NCBI GenBank assembly: GCA_964398775.1
Contig: CAYNND010000002.1
Span: 1-64,000, forward strand
Length of the DNA stretch: 64,000 nucleotides
Direction of reading: 5' to 3'
Source of the DNA: CAYNND01 sp964398775
GTDB taxonomy: Bacteria > Patescibacteriota > Minisyncoccia > Phycocordibacterales > UBA2100
The stretch's first letter is position 1, and every line of letters starts with the position of its first letter. The position numbers and the translations under genes were made by a program. The notes under the pieces are model-generated. The model saw only the letters and a list, made by a program, of their open reading frames with translations, was not told where the DNA came from and did not search any database. This document shows positions 51,958-60,042 of the stretch, in pieces.

Positions 51958-52391
51958 GGTTGTGTTTTTATATCTTCAAAATGCTTACCTTCGATGAATA
52001 GTCGTATAACATCTTTGTGTCCATAAAACACATTATACGGCAACGACTCGAGTGGAAACCATTTCCATTCACTGCAGTGCTCGTGCTCTACCACAATCGG
52101 CTCACCGACAACATCATGCAGCAGGAATGCAAAGTTTATATAATTCTTTTCAACCGGCTGTTTGGGGTCGTTCACAACTGAAACAAACGAAGCACGAGAT
52201 GCTCGCATACCAGTCTCTTCAGTAATTTCACGCAACACACATTCATCCAGCCGCTCACCGTTTTCAAGATGACCACCAGGGAGCCCCCACTCTCCCGCGC
52301 CTGCGCTTCCTTTGCGCAGACCAAGGAGGAGCATATTGTCTCGGACAACAAGCCCACATGAGCCGACATAATGTGATGGTCGTTCTTCCAT
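51954..52391 (-). CDS. NUDIX hydrolase
   Basis: 145 aa MutT-like pyrophosphatase. The NUDIX box is intact: GHLENGERLDECVLREITEETGM (G-x5-E-x7-REUxEExGU). CGLVVRDNMLLLGLRKGSAG precedes it and HCSEWKWFPLESLP follows. It probably hydrolyses a nucleotide or sugar-nucleotide. The stop overlaps trmD, so the two are co-translated; the upstream terminator separates it from khpA and a promoter of its own should lie at 52392-52425, where I see GATACT on the plus strand only. Confidence 0.9.
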   Translation of the reverse strand: MEERPSHYVGSCGLVVRDNMLLLGLRKGSAGAGEWGLPGGHLENGERLDECVLREITEETGMRASRASFVSVVNDPKQPVEKNYINFAFLLHDVVGEPIVVEHEHCSEWKWFPLESLPYNVFYGHKDVIRLFIEGKHFEDIKTQP

Positions 52392-52425
52392 ATCTTGATA
52401 CTAGCAAGATACAGGGAAAAAGAAA

Positions 52426-52443
52426 ACGCGCCCTGTGGCGCGT
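52426..52443 (-). terminator. Intrinsic terminator after the KH-domain gene
   Basis: ACGCGCC-CTGT-GGCGCGT hairpin, followed on the minus strand by TTTTCTTTTT. Confidence 0.85.
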
Positions 52444-52466
52444 AGTCTTCACTGAATCTTCACAGA

Positions 52467-52850
52467 TTAGAGATCTGCGAGTACTTCATCTACCGTCTTC
52501 ATCCGCTCTGATGGAGCTGGTGTTGGGTTTGTGTGAACATAGGTCTCAGCAGCAGGTGCACCACCAAGAGATGCGGCTGGTCGCTCTGCGCGCACGTGGT
52601 CACTACCTTCTGGTTCGTTTATCTTGAGGTTTACTCGTGCATCATTCTTCATACCAGCAACACGGAGTAACGTACGGACAGCCTTTGCAGTTGCGCCATC
52701 GCGTCCAATAACCTTACCCATGTCATCTTTGTGTACTGTAAGCGTAAGGAGCACGCCCATCTGGTCGACGGTTCGTGTGATAATCACAGCTTCAGGATGA
52801 TCAACGAGTGCCTTTATAACGTAATCAAGAAACGCTTCGTCGTGCTGCAT
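52467..52850 (-). CDS. khpA: KH-domain RNA-binding protein, KhpA-like
   Basis: 127 aa. The single KH domain (1-80) has the GxxG-type loop in GKVIGRDGATAKAVRTLL; it follows the khpA pattern of lying next to rpsP. A C-terminal extension of about 45 aa (Pro/Ala/Glu-rich, PAASLGGAPAAETYV) is absent from typical 76-aa KhpA. KhpA proteins bind RNA and affect cell size and translation. A TAGACT -10 box 6 nt before the ATG gives its own promoter in addition to rpsP. Confidence 0.88.
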   Translation of the reverse strand: MQHDEAFLDYVIKALVDHPEAVIITRTVDQMGVLLTLTVHKDDMGKVIGRDGATAKAVRTLLRVAGMKNDARVNLKINEPEGSDHVRAERPAASLGGAPAAETYVHTNPTPAPSERMKTVDEVLADL

Positions 52851-52856
52851 AATGAT

Positions 52857-52862
52857 AGTCTA
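52857..52862 (-). promoter_or_regulatory. -10 box (TAGACT) of khpA
   Basis: TAGACT on the minus strand, ending 6 nt before the ATG. Confidence 0.45.
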
Positions 52863-52932
52863 GCTAATATAAATTCTACCTGTGTACAAGTATAGCAACG
52901 ATGGGTATCTATATTCAACTGTCTGTGGAAAA

Positions 52933-53241
52933 CTACGCTGTTGGCGCTGCAGCTTCCTCCTTTTTTGGCTGAGTCTTTCGTGGAAGAACATTTACCTTCT
53001 TTCCACTGATAATACCCTTTGTGACAAGCATGTTATGGACTGTGCCGGTAGCTTTCGCTCCAACAGAAATCCAGTACTTTACTCTATCAGCCTTTATTTC
53101 AACGGCTTTAGTCTTAGGGTGGTAACTTCCGAGTCGTTCGACGAAACTGTTACTCTTTGGGCCTTCGGTGTGTTCAGTCACTACCATACGGAAAGAAGGG
53201 TCGTTCTTTCGGCCAACACGCTGTAATCGAATACTTAACAT
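52933..53241 (-). CDS. rpsP: Ribosomal protein bS16
   Basis: 102 aa. MLSIRLQRVGRKNDPSFRMV and VERLGSYHPKTKAVEIKADR are the bS16 hallmarks; the C-terminal KKEEAAAPTA tail is unconserved. The ATG at 53241 is preferred over the open-frame start at 53277 by homology and because a TAAAGT box lies 7 nt upstream. Followed by khpA as in many bacteria (rpsP-khpA-trmD order is kept, with a NUDIX gene inserted). Confidence 0.95.
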   Translation of the reverse strand: MLSIRLQRVGRKNDPSFRMVVTEHTEGPKSNSFVERLGSYHPKTKAVEIKADRVKYWISVGAKATGTVHNMLVTKGIISGKKVNVLPRKTQPKKEEAAAPTA

Positions 53242-53248
53242 GGGCGGT

Positions 53249-53254
53249 ACTTTA
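53249..53254 (-). promoter_or_regulatory. -10 box (TAAAGT) of rpsP
   Basis: TGGTAAAGT on the minus strand (extended -10), ending 7 nt before the ATG at 53241. Confidence 0.45.
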
Positions 53255-53308
53255 CCAGAATTGCACAGAAGAGTCAAAGGTGGGCTAGCAAGCTACCCTT
53301 TCCTAAGG

Positions 53309-53314
53309 TAGAGT
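53309..53314 (+). promoter_or_regulatory. -10 box (TAGAGT) of the RNase R gene
   Basis: TAGAGT ends 8 nt before the ATG at 53323. Confidence 0.4.
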
Positions 53315-53322
53315 GCCATTTC

Positions 53323-54855
53323 ATGAAACGCTCCCCACATCAAAAAAAACATATCGAAAAACCAATAAGAAAAACAGTTTCGACACGTCCAGAACGTCCT
53401 GTATTTACCCTTCCACAACCGTTCAGTAAGGAGCTTATAAAAGCTGCACGCGGTGGAAAATCACTCCTCTCTGCATCGCATGAGAATCGTCGAGATATGC
53501 GCACCACACCGACATTCACCGTAGACCCAGACACAGCGCAAGATTATGATGATGCGCTCTCTATCAAAGCACTGGGCAAAGGACGTTTTGAACTTGGCAT
53601 TCATATCGCAGATGTATCACACTTTGTTCCTTTTAATTCACCGATTGATCGTGAAGCTCAGAAACGTGGTACCTCCGTGTACCTTGTTGACGAAACAATC
53701 CCGATGCTCCCTGAAGAGCTTTCAAATGATGCCTGTTCACTCAAACCAGATGAGGATAGGTTGACGTTCTCAGTTATCGTAACCATTGACGAGCATGGGA
53801 CCATTCATGACGAATGGATAGGCCGGACAATTATCCGCTCACGAAAACGTTTTACATACCGCGGGGCACAAGAAACTCTCGATAACAAAACTGGATTACT
53901 CTACAAAGAGCTCGTGCACGTTCGAACAATCGCACGCGCATTAAAGGCAGAACGCTTAAAACACGGCGCAATAGAATTCAACTCCGAAGAAATTGGGTTT
54001 ACATTAAAAAATGGTGTGCCAGTTGAGGCATATGTAAAACCATATTATGAAACTATGGGCATGATTGAAGAGTGCATGCTCCTTGCAAACCGAGTTGTTG
54101 CAACTTACATGCACAAGACGGTGAAGCGCAGAAAAGGAATGATTGGAGTGTACCGCGTGCATGACGCTCCCCATGGTGACAAATTGCACACGCTCGACAC
54201 ACTGCTCACCGCTCTTGGGTATTCACTTCACAAATACAAAGGCTTGGTTACTTCAAAATCAATTGAACATGTGCTTGAGATTGCAAAAGGAACCCCCGAG
54301 TTTGATTGTGTAAACCTCTCACTGTTGCGAGCGATGCCTAAGGCTACCTATGACTACCGGAATACTGGACACTTTGGATTAGGATTTTCTTTTTACACGC
54401 ACTTCACCTCCCCGATTCGTCGATACCCAGATGTGATGGTGCATCGCATACTCGCTGCACTTTTGGAGAACAAATCGCTTCCAGATCGAGAGATTTCTCT
54501 CTACAAAACACTGACTACAAAAAACACTGAGCAAGAGATAGGTGCACAGGAAGCAGAGCGTGACTCTATCAAAGATATGCTAGTCCAGTACTGGCTCCCT
54601 CGACTTAACACTCCGTGTGAAGGTACTATTTCAGGCGTTATGCCCTACGGTATATTCGTCCGCGATACACACACCCACGCTGAAGGTTTCGTGCACATTA
54701 CTAAAATGCGTGAATACGGCTACCTCTATTACAACGAAAAAACACTTTCCTTAGAAAATGAGGATGCACAATTTCGCCTTGGCGATTTAGTCAGTTTCAC
54801 TTTTACTTCGGTCCGCGAGGAGCGAAACCAGCTTGAAGCCGCGCTCATACTGTAG
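53323..54855 (+). CDS. rnr: RNase R-type 3'-5' exoribonuclease, shortened
   Basis: 510 aa compared with about 700-810 for RNase R. The RNB catalytic domain is complete: FTVDPDTAQDYDDALSI (Asp cluster), HIADVSHFVPFNSPIDREA, ELSNDACSLKPDEDRLTFSV and HFTSPIRRYPDVMVHR. The C-terminal S1 domain is present (CEGTISGVMPYGIFVRD). The two N-terminal cold-shock domains are missing and replaced by a 40-aa basic segment. It should degrade RNA processively, perhaps with weaker handling of structured RNA. Converges on the amidase gene, 2 nt apart. Confidence 0.92.
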   Translation: MKRSPHQKKHIEKPIRKTVSTRPERPVFTLPQPFSKELIKAARGGKSLLSASHENRRDMRTTPTFTVDPDTAQDYDDALSIKALGKGRFELGIHIADVSHFVPFNSPIDREAQKRGTSVYLVDETIPMLPEELSNDACSLKPDEDRLTFSVIVTIDEHGTIHDEWIGRTIIRSRKRFTYRGAQETLDNKTGLLYKELVHVRTIARALKAERLKHGAIEFNSEEIGFTLKNGVPVEAYVKPYYETMGMIEECMLLANRVVATYMHKTVKRRKGMIGVYRVHDAPHGDKLHTLDTLLTALGYSLHKYKGLVTSKSIEHVLEIAKGTPEFDCVNLSLLRAMPKATYDYRNTGHFGLGFSFYTHFTSPIRRYPDVMVHRILAALLENKSLPDREISLYKTLTTKNTEQEIGAQEAERDSIKDMLVQYWLPRLNTPCEGTISGVMPYGIFVRDTHTHAEGFVHITKMREYGYLYYNEKTLSLENEDAQFRLGDLVSFTFTSVREERNQLEAALIL

Positions 54856-54857
54856 AC

Positions 54858-55820
54858 TTAGAACGTGAGCGAGTCGAGCGGATTTGCAAAGTGAGTTGAT
54901 GCATCTGTAGTTGATGGACGTGTACTTGTCTGTCCATACCCCCACGCACGCGCATCAGTGTCTATTTGAGAAGCATCATAACTTGTCGGTCCGCTACCTG
55001 AGCGTGTCTTCGGCAAAGGAATGCGTGTCCCCGCAGGAAGAGTTTTTTGTGGAATTTCGTATCCTGTATTACTCGTCAATATTTTATAGAGTCCGGGTGG
55101 CAATCCATTGATTGTACGCTCCTTCTGGGCTGCAAACACCTCGCAGCGCGATGCATCGCACGGAAGTGGTGGAGTGCCTGAAACAGCGCACACTGCCGTT
55201 GCGCTTTTCTTCTTTACAGTGAGTGCGTCTTGCGGTTGGGCACTTGTGGTACGAGTTGCCCGGGCTGCGATAAGCCCTTCGTTGGGAAGTCTATTGTATT
55301 GCAATTCGCCATGACCAAAAACTCGGGATGATGGTATCCCGTATGCAACTTGCAGCAAGTGGCCGAGTCGCACCGCAGCGCGCAACTGTGCTTCTGGTAT
55401 CTTCATATGTCCGCACATCAGCGAAACTCCGATGGCTGAACCATTACTATATTGGAGGCGCGTTCTCCGATATGATCCTGAGACGTGATTGGTACGCTTT
55501 AAAAGCGGCGCTCCTTGATACACAGTACCGTCTCGAGCTATATAGAAATGGTAGCCGAACATACCGTCACGTCGTCTGTCATACGTCTGCCCATACTTAA
55601 GCATAGCGATAGGGTCGCACTGCGCGCTTCCTGGGTCATGAAAGACGAGCATGGAGAATGGTTTCGGTTGCGCATCTGAATACGGAACTTTTGCATTTGC
55701 ATTATACGAAACTGGAATAGTCTCTGAAGCTACACTTTCAGTTCCAACTTCGCAGACACTTGCTGCTTGGGATAGCATGGGAAGGAGACACAGTAATGCA
55801 CATGCAATTCTATATCTCAT
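54858..55820 (-). CDS. Secreted N-acetylmuramoyl-L-alanine amidase type 2 (PGRP-like)
   Basis: 320 aa. Signal peptide 1-19 (ending LSQA). Amidase_2 fold: MLVFHDPGSAQ (first Zn-ligand His), GYHFYIARDGTVYQG, NHVSGSYRR, SAIGVSLMCG and VFGHGELQ (second His). The third ligand, normally Asp or Cys in a DPG-like segment, is not obvious (NRLPNEG), so activity is uncertain. A C-terminal about 110-aa region with Cys and LPPGLYKILTSNTGYEIP looks like a small beta domain followed by a disordered tail. Cleaves or binds peptidoglycan. Overlaps the next gene (ATGA). Confidence 0.83.
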   Translation of the reverse strand: MRYRIACALLCLLPMLSQAASVCEVGTESVASETIPVSYNANAKVPYSDAQPKPFSMLVFHDPGSAQCDPIAMLKYGQTYDRRRDGMFGYHFYIARDGTVYQGAPLLKRTNHVSGSYRRTRLQYSNGSAIGVSLMCGHMKIPEAQLRAAVRLGHLLQVAYGIPSSRVFGHGELQYNRLPNEGLIAARATRTTSAQPQDALTVKKKSATAVCAVSGTPPLPCDASRCEVFAAQKERTINGLPPGLYKILTSNTGYEIPQKTLPAGTRIPLPKTRSGSGPTSYDASQIDTDARAWGYGQTSTRPSTTDASTHFANPLDSLTF

Positions 55821-56539
55821 AGGCGTGGTGTTCTTATGCGCAACATGCTTCGCTCAAGCTTTGAAATCCCCCATGTTATTTCATAACCTTCTCCTCCATG
55901 GGTACGCACATACTCTTCTGCTATACGCATCCACTCAGGAGACAATCTCCCTGCGAAAGGATTTTGTGCGAGAAATAGTGAGCCCGGTGGCTGATGCTTA
56001 CAAAAGTATGCAATAGATTGTAAAAGTTGGGTAAATACTATGTGGCGCGATTCTGGTGTGCTACTTTTTTCAAAATCAGAAAAACCACCTCCAGGCATCA
56101 TCGTGCAGACGATGGGCTCTCCACCCATGTCTTTGATTGTAGAAACAAGCATTCGTATAGAACGACGTTCAAGCACGTTCCCAAGTAGTACTTTCTGTGA
56201 TGCATCAGTAACAAGTCCCATTTTCGGGCGCTCAAGCGTGAGTGATACAGAACGTGGAGCACCAAGCGAAAGACCACTTGCGACCCCACACATGTCCACA
56301 TACACGGCCTTTTGCCCAGCATGCTTATACATACTCTTTACCTCATCGAGCGTGCCCGGAAATGCTGACTCAAATGTATCAAGCCAGCCGATACGCTCAT
56401 TAAAATAGACAAGCGCATCAGTCGTATAGTAGGGCCAATTTTTCTCCCCTCGTGTTTTTCTATCTATTTCATTATTCCTTGTACGCTCTGCGCCGTCATC
56501 AATGACGCTTCGTGCCTTGATTGCGTCAACTCGCCTCAT
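55817..56539 (-). CDS. Hypothetical protein, 240 aa, SMC neighbour
   Basis: I do not recognise a family. Soluble. Segments AVYVDMCGVASGLSLG and GEPIVCTMMPGGGFSDF could be the nucleotide-binding strands of a Rossmann-type, methyltransferase-like fold, but the usual DxGxGxG is absent. It starts 2 nt after the SMC stop and overlaps the amidase start, so SMC, this gene and the amidase probably share a transcript. The position makes a role in chromosome segregation or division possible, but nothing in the sequence proves it. Confidence 0.68.
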   Translation of the reverse strand: MRRVDAIKARSVIDDGAERTRNNEIDRKTRGEKNWPYYTTDALVYFNERIGWLDTFESAFPGTLDEVKSMYKHAGQKAVYVDMCGVASGLSLGAPRSVSLTLERPKMGLVTDASQKVLLGNVLERRSIRMLVSTIKDMGGEPIVCTMMPGGGFSDFEKSSTPESRHIVFTQLLQSIAYFCKHQPPGSLFLAQNPFAGRLSPEWMRIAEEYVRTHGGEGYEITWGISKLERSMLRIRTPRL

Positions 56540-56541
56540 AG

Positions 56542-58758
56542 TTATTTTGCAACACGCTGCGCTTCTTCGAGTTTTACTGAGAGCAATTTTGAGACACCGT
56601 CATTCCCCATGGTGACCCCGTAGAGGACCCCCGCAGCACTCATCGTCGCTCGGTTGTGTGTAATTACGATGAGCTGACTGTGTTCTGAGAGCATACGAAT
56701 CATGTCTGCATATCGTGCACTATTTGCCTCATCAAGCGCCGCATCAGTCTCATCAAGAATAATAAATGGCGGTGGATTTACCTGCGACATAGCGAAAATA
56801 AGCGCAATTGAAGTCAGCGCTCGTTCACCACCCGAAAGAATTGAAAGCGTGGATACTTTCTTGCGAGGTAGATGCACTCGAACATCAACACCGAGCTCGA
56901 CTTCTCCATCTTCTCGTTCTTCCCCATCATCGCCGCGAACCTTCTTCACTTCTTTTGTTTCAGTGAGCGCCGCTTCACCTCCCCCAAAGAGTACTGAGAA
57001 GTACCGAGTGAATTGCGCGTTAATCTCTTTTACTCCTTCAGAAAACTTGTGTGTCATCTCAGTCTCAAGTTCGGCAATCAAGAGCATCAGCGACTGTTCT
57101 GCCTTCGTGAGGTCCTCAAGTTCACGCACAAGGAAAGCATCGCGCGCAGAAGCATCGGCATACTCCTTTGTAATATCCTCACCTACTGTCCCTATCTCTT
57201 CAATTTTTATCTTCAATCGTTCAAGAGATTGACGCTCAGCTTCTTGGCGCATTCGGTCAGCTCCCTCTGCACATAGTGCTTCACTGTACTCAGGCATTTT
57301 GAGCTGAGTATCAAGTAAGGTTGCAAGTTCTCGTACATTATCTTCAAACGTACGCTTCTCTCGTGCCAGTATTTCAGCTTTCATATCATATTCACGTACA
57401 ATTGAACGGAGTTCACTGACTTCAGCAGTGAGCACCAATACCGTCTTTTCTCGGTCACCGCCACTTGTCTGTGAACGTTGCTCATCTGCGGCGACATGTG
57501 TCAATCGCTCAGTTAGAATACGAATCTCTGATTGCAGAGCGTCCCTCCCTGATTCAATCTCTGCTTTTCGTGCGGTCAGTGTTTTGATGAGCTCACTTGG
57601 GTCGTGGTGCACCTCATGTGGCTTCTGCGTTGATACATCAACAAATTGCTTTGCAAGCCCACGAAGCTTATGAAATCCTTCTGCGTACTCTTTCGTCTCG
57701 TCAACAGTAGCTGCAGTGCGGTCAATATCATATTCAAACGTATTGAACCGACTTCTCGGCACAATTACCGAGTCAGATTCGGGAATAACTCGTGTTTCGG
57801 TGAGCACACTAAGCTTACCTTCAATACTTCCAAGTTCTCGCTCACGCTCGCTTTGTGTGAGACGTAATTCACGCACCTTTCGCTCAAGGTCGATGCGCTC
57901 TTCAGAGAGCGCACGTTGCGCATCTTCTTTTGAAGAACGCATCTCGTCTTGCTGCAAGAGCAGTCGCTCACGCTGCAGCAACTCTTCGTTTCGCTCAAGC
58001 TTTTCACGTGGCTCCCTACTTTTCTGTAGTAATTCTTTAGCAGTAAATTGAATGTAACTTCCTTCTCGAGCACAGTAGAGTGAGCCACGTTCACCGAGCT
58101 CTCGTTGCAGTCCGTCGAGTTTTTGTTGTTTTTCAATCTGCTTTTCGAGCATACGCAACCGAGGCGCTGCTTCTCGGCGAAGTAACTCTACCTGCGCACT
58201 GTTATCTTTTGTTTTTTGTAGCTTGCGAACTGACTCTTCACGCTTGAGCTCGACAGATGTTAGTCCCAGAGCATCTTCGAGCATTTCTCTTCTATCTCGT
58301 GGAGAGGCGTTGAGTATCTTATCTGCCTGTCCTTGAGAAATGATGTGGTGCCCCGTGCTGCCTATGTGTACTTTCGCAAGTAATTCATGGATATCTTTCA
58401 ACCGAACTTTTGAGCCGTTGATACTGTACTCATTTTGACCGTCACGGTATACAGCACGCTGAATGGCAACTTCTGAGTAATCAAACGGGAACAGTTTCTC
58501 AGAATTATCAAAGACAACCTCAACCGAAGCCTTGTTTGCTCTTGGCACCGCGCTTGTACCATTCCAAATAAGATCTTCTCCTTTACTGCCGCGCATGGCT
58601 TTCATTGACTGTTCGCCAAGTACGAAGCGAAATGCCTCAGCGACGTTGGACTTACCTGAACCATTTGGTCCAACAATAGAAACAATCGGAGACGAAAAGA
58701 CAATATCACCCTTCTTTGCAAATGATTTGAAGCCTTGGATGCGTATCTCTTTCAGCAT
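56542..58758 (-). CDS. smc: Shortened SMC-type chromosome segregation ATPase
   Basis: 738 aa compared with about 1150-1200 for bacterial SMC. The N-terminal head has Walker A IVGPNGSGKSNVAEAF (about 28-43) and HIISQGQADKILNASPRDRR; the C-terminal head has signature LSGGERALTS (641-650) and Walker B FIILDETDAALDE. Between them two coiled-coil arms of about 150-200 aa enclose a short non-helical part (about 350-400) with no recognisable hinge glycines and no CxxC hook. The start at 58758 (MLKEIRIQGFKSF) is fixed by a TACAAT box 6 nt upstream and by homology. Confidence 0.93.
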   Translation of the reverse strand: MLKEIRIQGFKSFAKKGDIVFSSPIVSIVGPNGSGKSNVAEAFRFVLGEQSMKAMRGSKGEDLIWNGTSAVPRANKASVEVVFDNSEKLFPFDYSEVAIQRAVYRDGQNEYSINGSKVRLKDIHELLAKVHIGSTGHHIISQGQADKILNASPRDRREMLEDALGLTSVELKREESVRKLQKTKDNSAQVELLRREAAPRLRMLEKQIEKQQKLDGLQRELGERGSLYCAREGSYIQFTAKELLQKSREPREKLERNEELLQRERLLLQQDEMRSSKEDAQRALSEERIDLERKVRELRLTQSERERELGSIEGKLSVLTETRVIPESDSVIVPRSRFNTFEYDIDRTAATVDETKEYAEGFHKLRGLAKQFVDVSTQKPHEVHHDPSELIKTLTARKAEIESGRDALQSEIRILTERLTHVAADEQRSQTSGGDREKTVLVLTAEVSELRSIVREYDMKAEILAREKRTFEDNVRELATLLDTQLKMPEYSEALCAEGADRMRQEAERQSLERLKIKIEEIGTVGEDITKEYADASARDAFLVRELEDLTKAEQSLMLLIAELETEMTHKFSEGVKEINAQFTRYFSVLFGGGEAALTETKEVKKVRGDDGEEREDGEVELGVDVRVHLPRKKVSTLSILSGGERALTSIALIFAMSQVNPPPFIILDETDAALDEANSARYADMIRMLSEHSQLIVITHNRATMSAAGVLYGVTMGNDGVSKLLSVKLEEAQRVAK

Positions 58759-58764
58759 GCGGGT

Positions 58765-58770
58765 ATTGTA
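58765..58770 (-). promoter_or_regulatory. -10 box (TACAAT) that sets the smc start
   Basis: TACAAT on the minus strand ends 6 nt before the ATG at 58758; the open frame extends 93 nt further upstream but is not used. Confidence 0.55.
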
Positions 58771-58815
58771 CCATTTGAAAATTAAAACACCTCTCTCCGC
58801 CGTGGAAATTAAAAA

Positions 58816-58841
58816 ACCTACGCGAGCGGAATCGCGTAGGT
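58816..58841 (-). terminator. Intrinsic terminator of the 125-aa gene
   Basis: ACCTACGCGA...TCGCGTAGGT hairpin followed on the minus strand by TTTTTT. Confidence 0.88.
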
Positions 58842-58869
58842 CTGCAAACAAAAATGCTCAGACTGACTT

Positions 58870-59247
58870 TCACTCAGAAAGCAGCGTCACCATTGCACCT
58901 TCGTTTGCCTTCAAAAAGGCGACCGTGTCATGACCGTCTGGGTTTTCCCAGAACGGAGCAAAGAAAGCAGCGACAACTGCCCTCCATTCTCCTTCGTTGG
59001 CAAACTGGCGTTCTCCGGTGGATTCAGCCAGCGCACCAAGAAAAGTCACACTCGCGAACTTGCCTTTGCCAGCCTTTATGGCCAGCGTGCTGCCGTCTTT
59101 TGCTACAATAATAACGCCAGCGTAGGGTGTGTCCGTGAGCTCCGCATTTACGTGTATGCTTCGCCTTTTGAGTGCACCGATGAGGATATGGACGTTTGTC
59201 CCGAAATGCTTCGTGGAAAATTCGTCCGGCTTGATGAATGGTAGCAT
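58870..59247 (-). CDS. Hypothetical protein, 125 aa, cassette-like unit
   Basis: I do not recognise a family. Soluble. Strand-rich middle (VHILIGALKRRSIHVNAEL, GVIIVAKDGSTLAIKAGKG) followed by a helical end (EWRAVVAAFFAPFWENPDG). An AGAGG Shine-Dalgarno lies 9 nt before the ATG, and a TAGAAC box further upstream may be the promoter. It has its own terminator and is GC-richer than smc and rnc on either side. In these respects it resembles the two MarR-type genes near 50 kb. Confidence 0.7.
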   Translation of the reverse strand: MLPFIKPDEFSTKHFGTNVHILIGALKRRSIHVNAELTDTPYAGVIIVAKDGSTLAIKAGKGKFASVTFLGALAESTGERQFANEGEWRAVVAAFFAPFWENPDGHDTVAFLKANEGAMVTLLSE

Positions 59248-59317
59248 CTGACCTAACCTCTGTTGCCCCGCCTCAAGGACGGAAACATCGTTCTAGCAAA
59301 GATGCGGCGGAAAGCAA

Positions 59318-60022
59318 CTACCAGCCCTTCACCTCAAGCCCAGCACGCGCTGCAGCAGTTTCAGCTTCTTGTTTTGACTTGCCTGTTCCTTCGGCAATTT
59401 TCTCAGCTCCAATGCAAACTGCCGAGATAAATTGTTTGTCATGGTCAGGCCCTGTCTCGCCTACAACTTTATATGTCGGAGTAATGCTATGAATCTCTTG
59501 CGCCATTTCCTGAAAGCGACTTTTCGCATCTTGCCAGAGGCGTTTTGTAACTACTTCGTCAGTCTTTGCAAATAACGCTCGAGCTATAAAATCACGCGCT
59601 GTAATATATCCCTGGTCGATGTACAGTGCACCGATAAATGCTTCAAATGCATTTGCGAGGATGACATCACGTGCTCTTCCTGTGTCTCGTGCCTCACCCT
59701 TTGAGAGGAGCATAAAATCATTCATCTGGAGTTGTTTTGCAGCGTCACAGATACTGACTGTGTTGACGAGTGCAGCACGAATTGCCGTCAGCTCTCCTTC
59801 TGGCCTGTCTGGATATTTTGCAAACAAAAATTCCGTAACAACAAGTTCAAGTACTGCATCGCCCAAGAATTCGAGTCGCTCGTTATGTTCCAGTACTGCA
59901 CCCGTCTCAGGGTCGCGTTTCATTTCATTTAGAAAAGAGCGATGAGTAAACGCAGTACGGAGCAGCACATCGTTGGTGAACGATACTTGTGCGTGAACAA
60001 GAAAACCTCGGACCTCTTTCAT
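59318..60022 (-). CDS. rnc: Ribonuclease III
   Basis: 234 aa. Cleaves double-stranded RNA, including rRNA precursors. The RNase III signature is NERLEFLGDAVLELVV, with the other catalytic residues in NAFEAFIGALYID. The C-terminal dsRNA-binding domain is present (TPTYKVVGETGPDHDKQF and KSKQEAETAAARAGLEV). Normal length. Downstream of nusB-NUDIX by 20 nt, probably in the same transcript. Confidence 0.96.
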   Translation of the reverse strand: MKEVRGFLVHAQVSFTNDVLLRTAFTHRSFLNEMKRDPETGAVLEHNERLEFLGDAVLELVVTEFLFAKYPDRPEGELTAIRAALVNTVSICDAAKQLQMNDFMLLSKGEARDTGRARDVILANAFEAFIGALYIDQGYITARDFIARALFAKTDEVVTKRLWQDAKSRFQEMAQEIHSITPTYKVVGETGPDHDKQFISAVCIGAEKIAEGTGKSKQEAETAAARAGLEVKGW

Positions 60023-60042
60023 AATATGTAAATAGTACTCTA

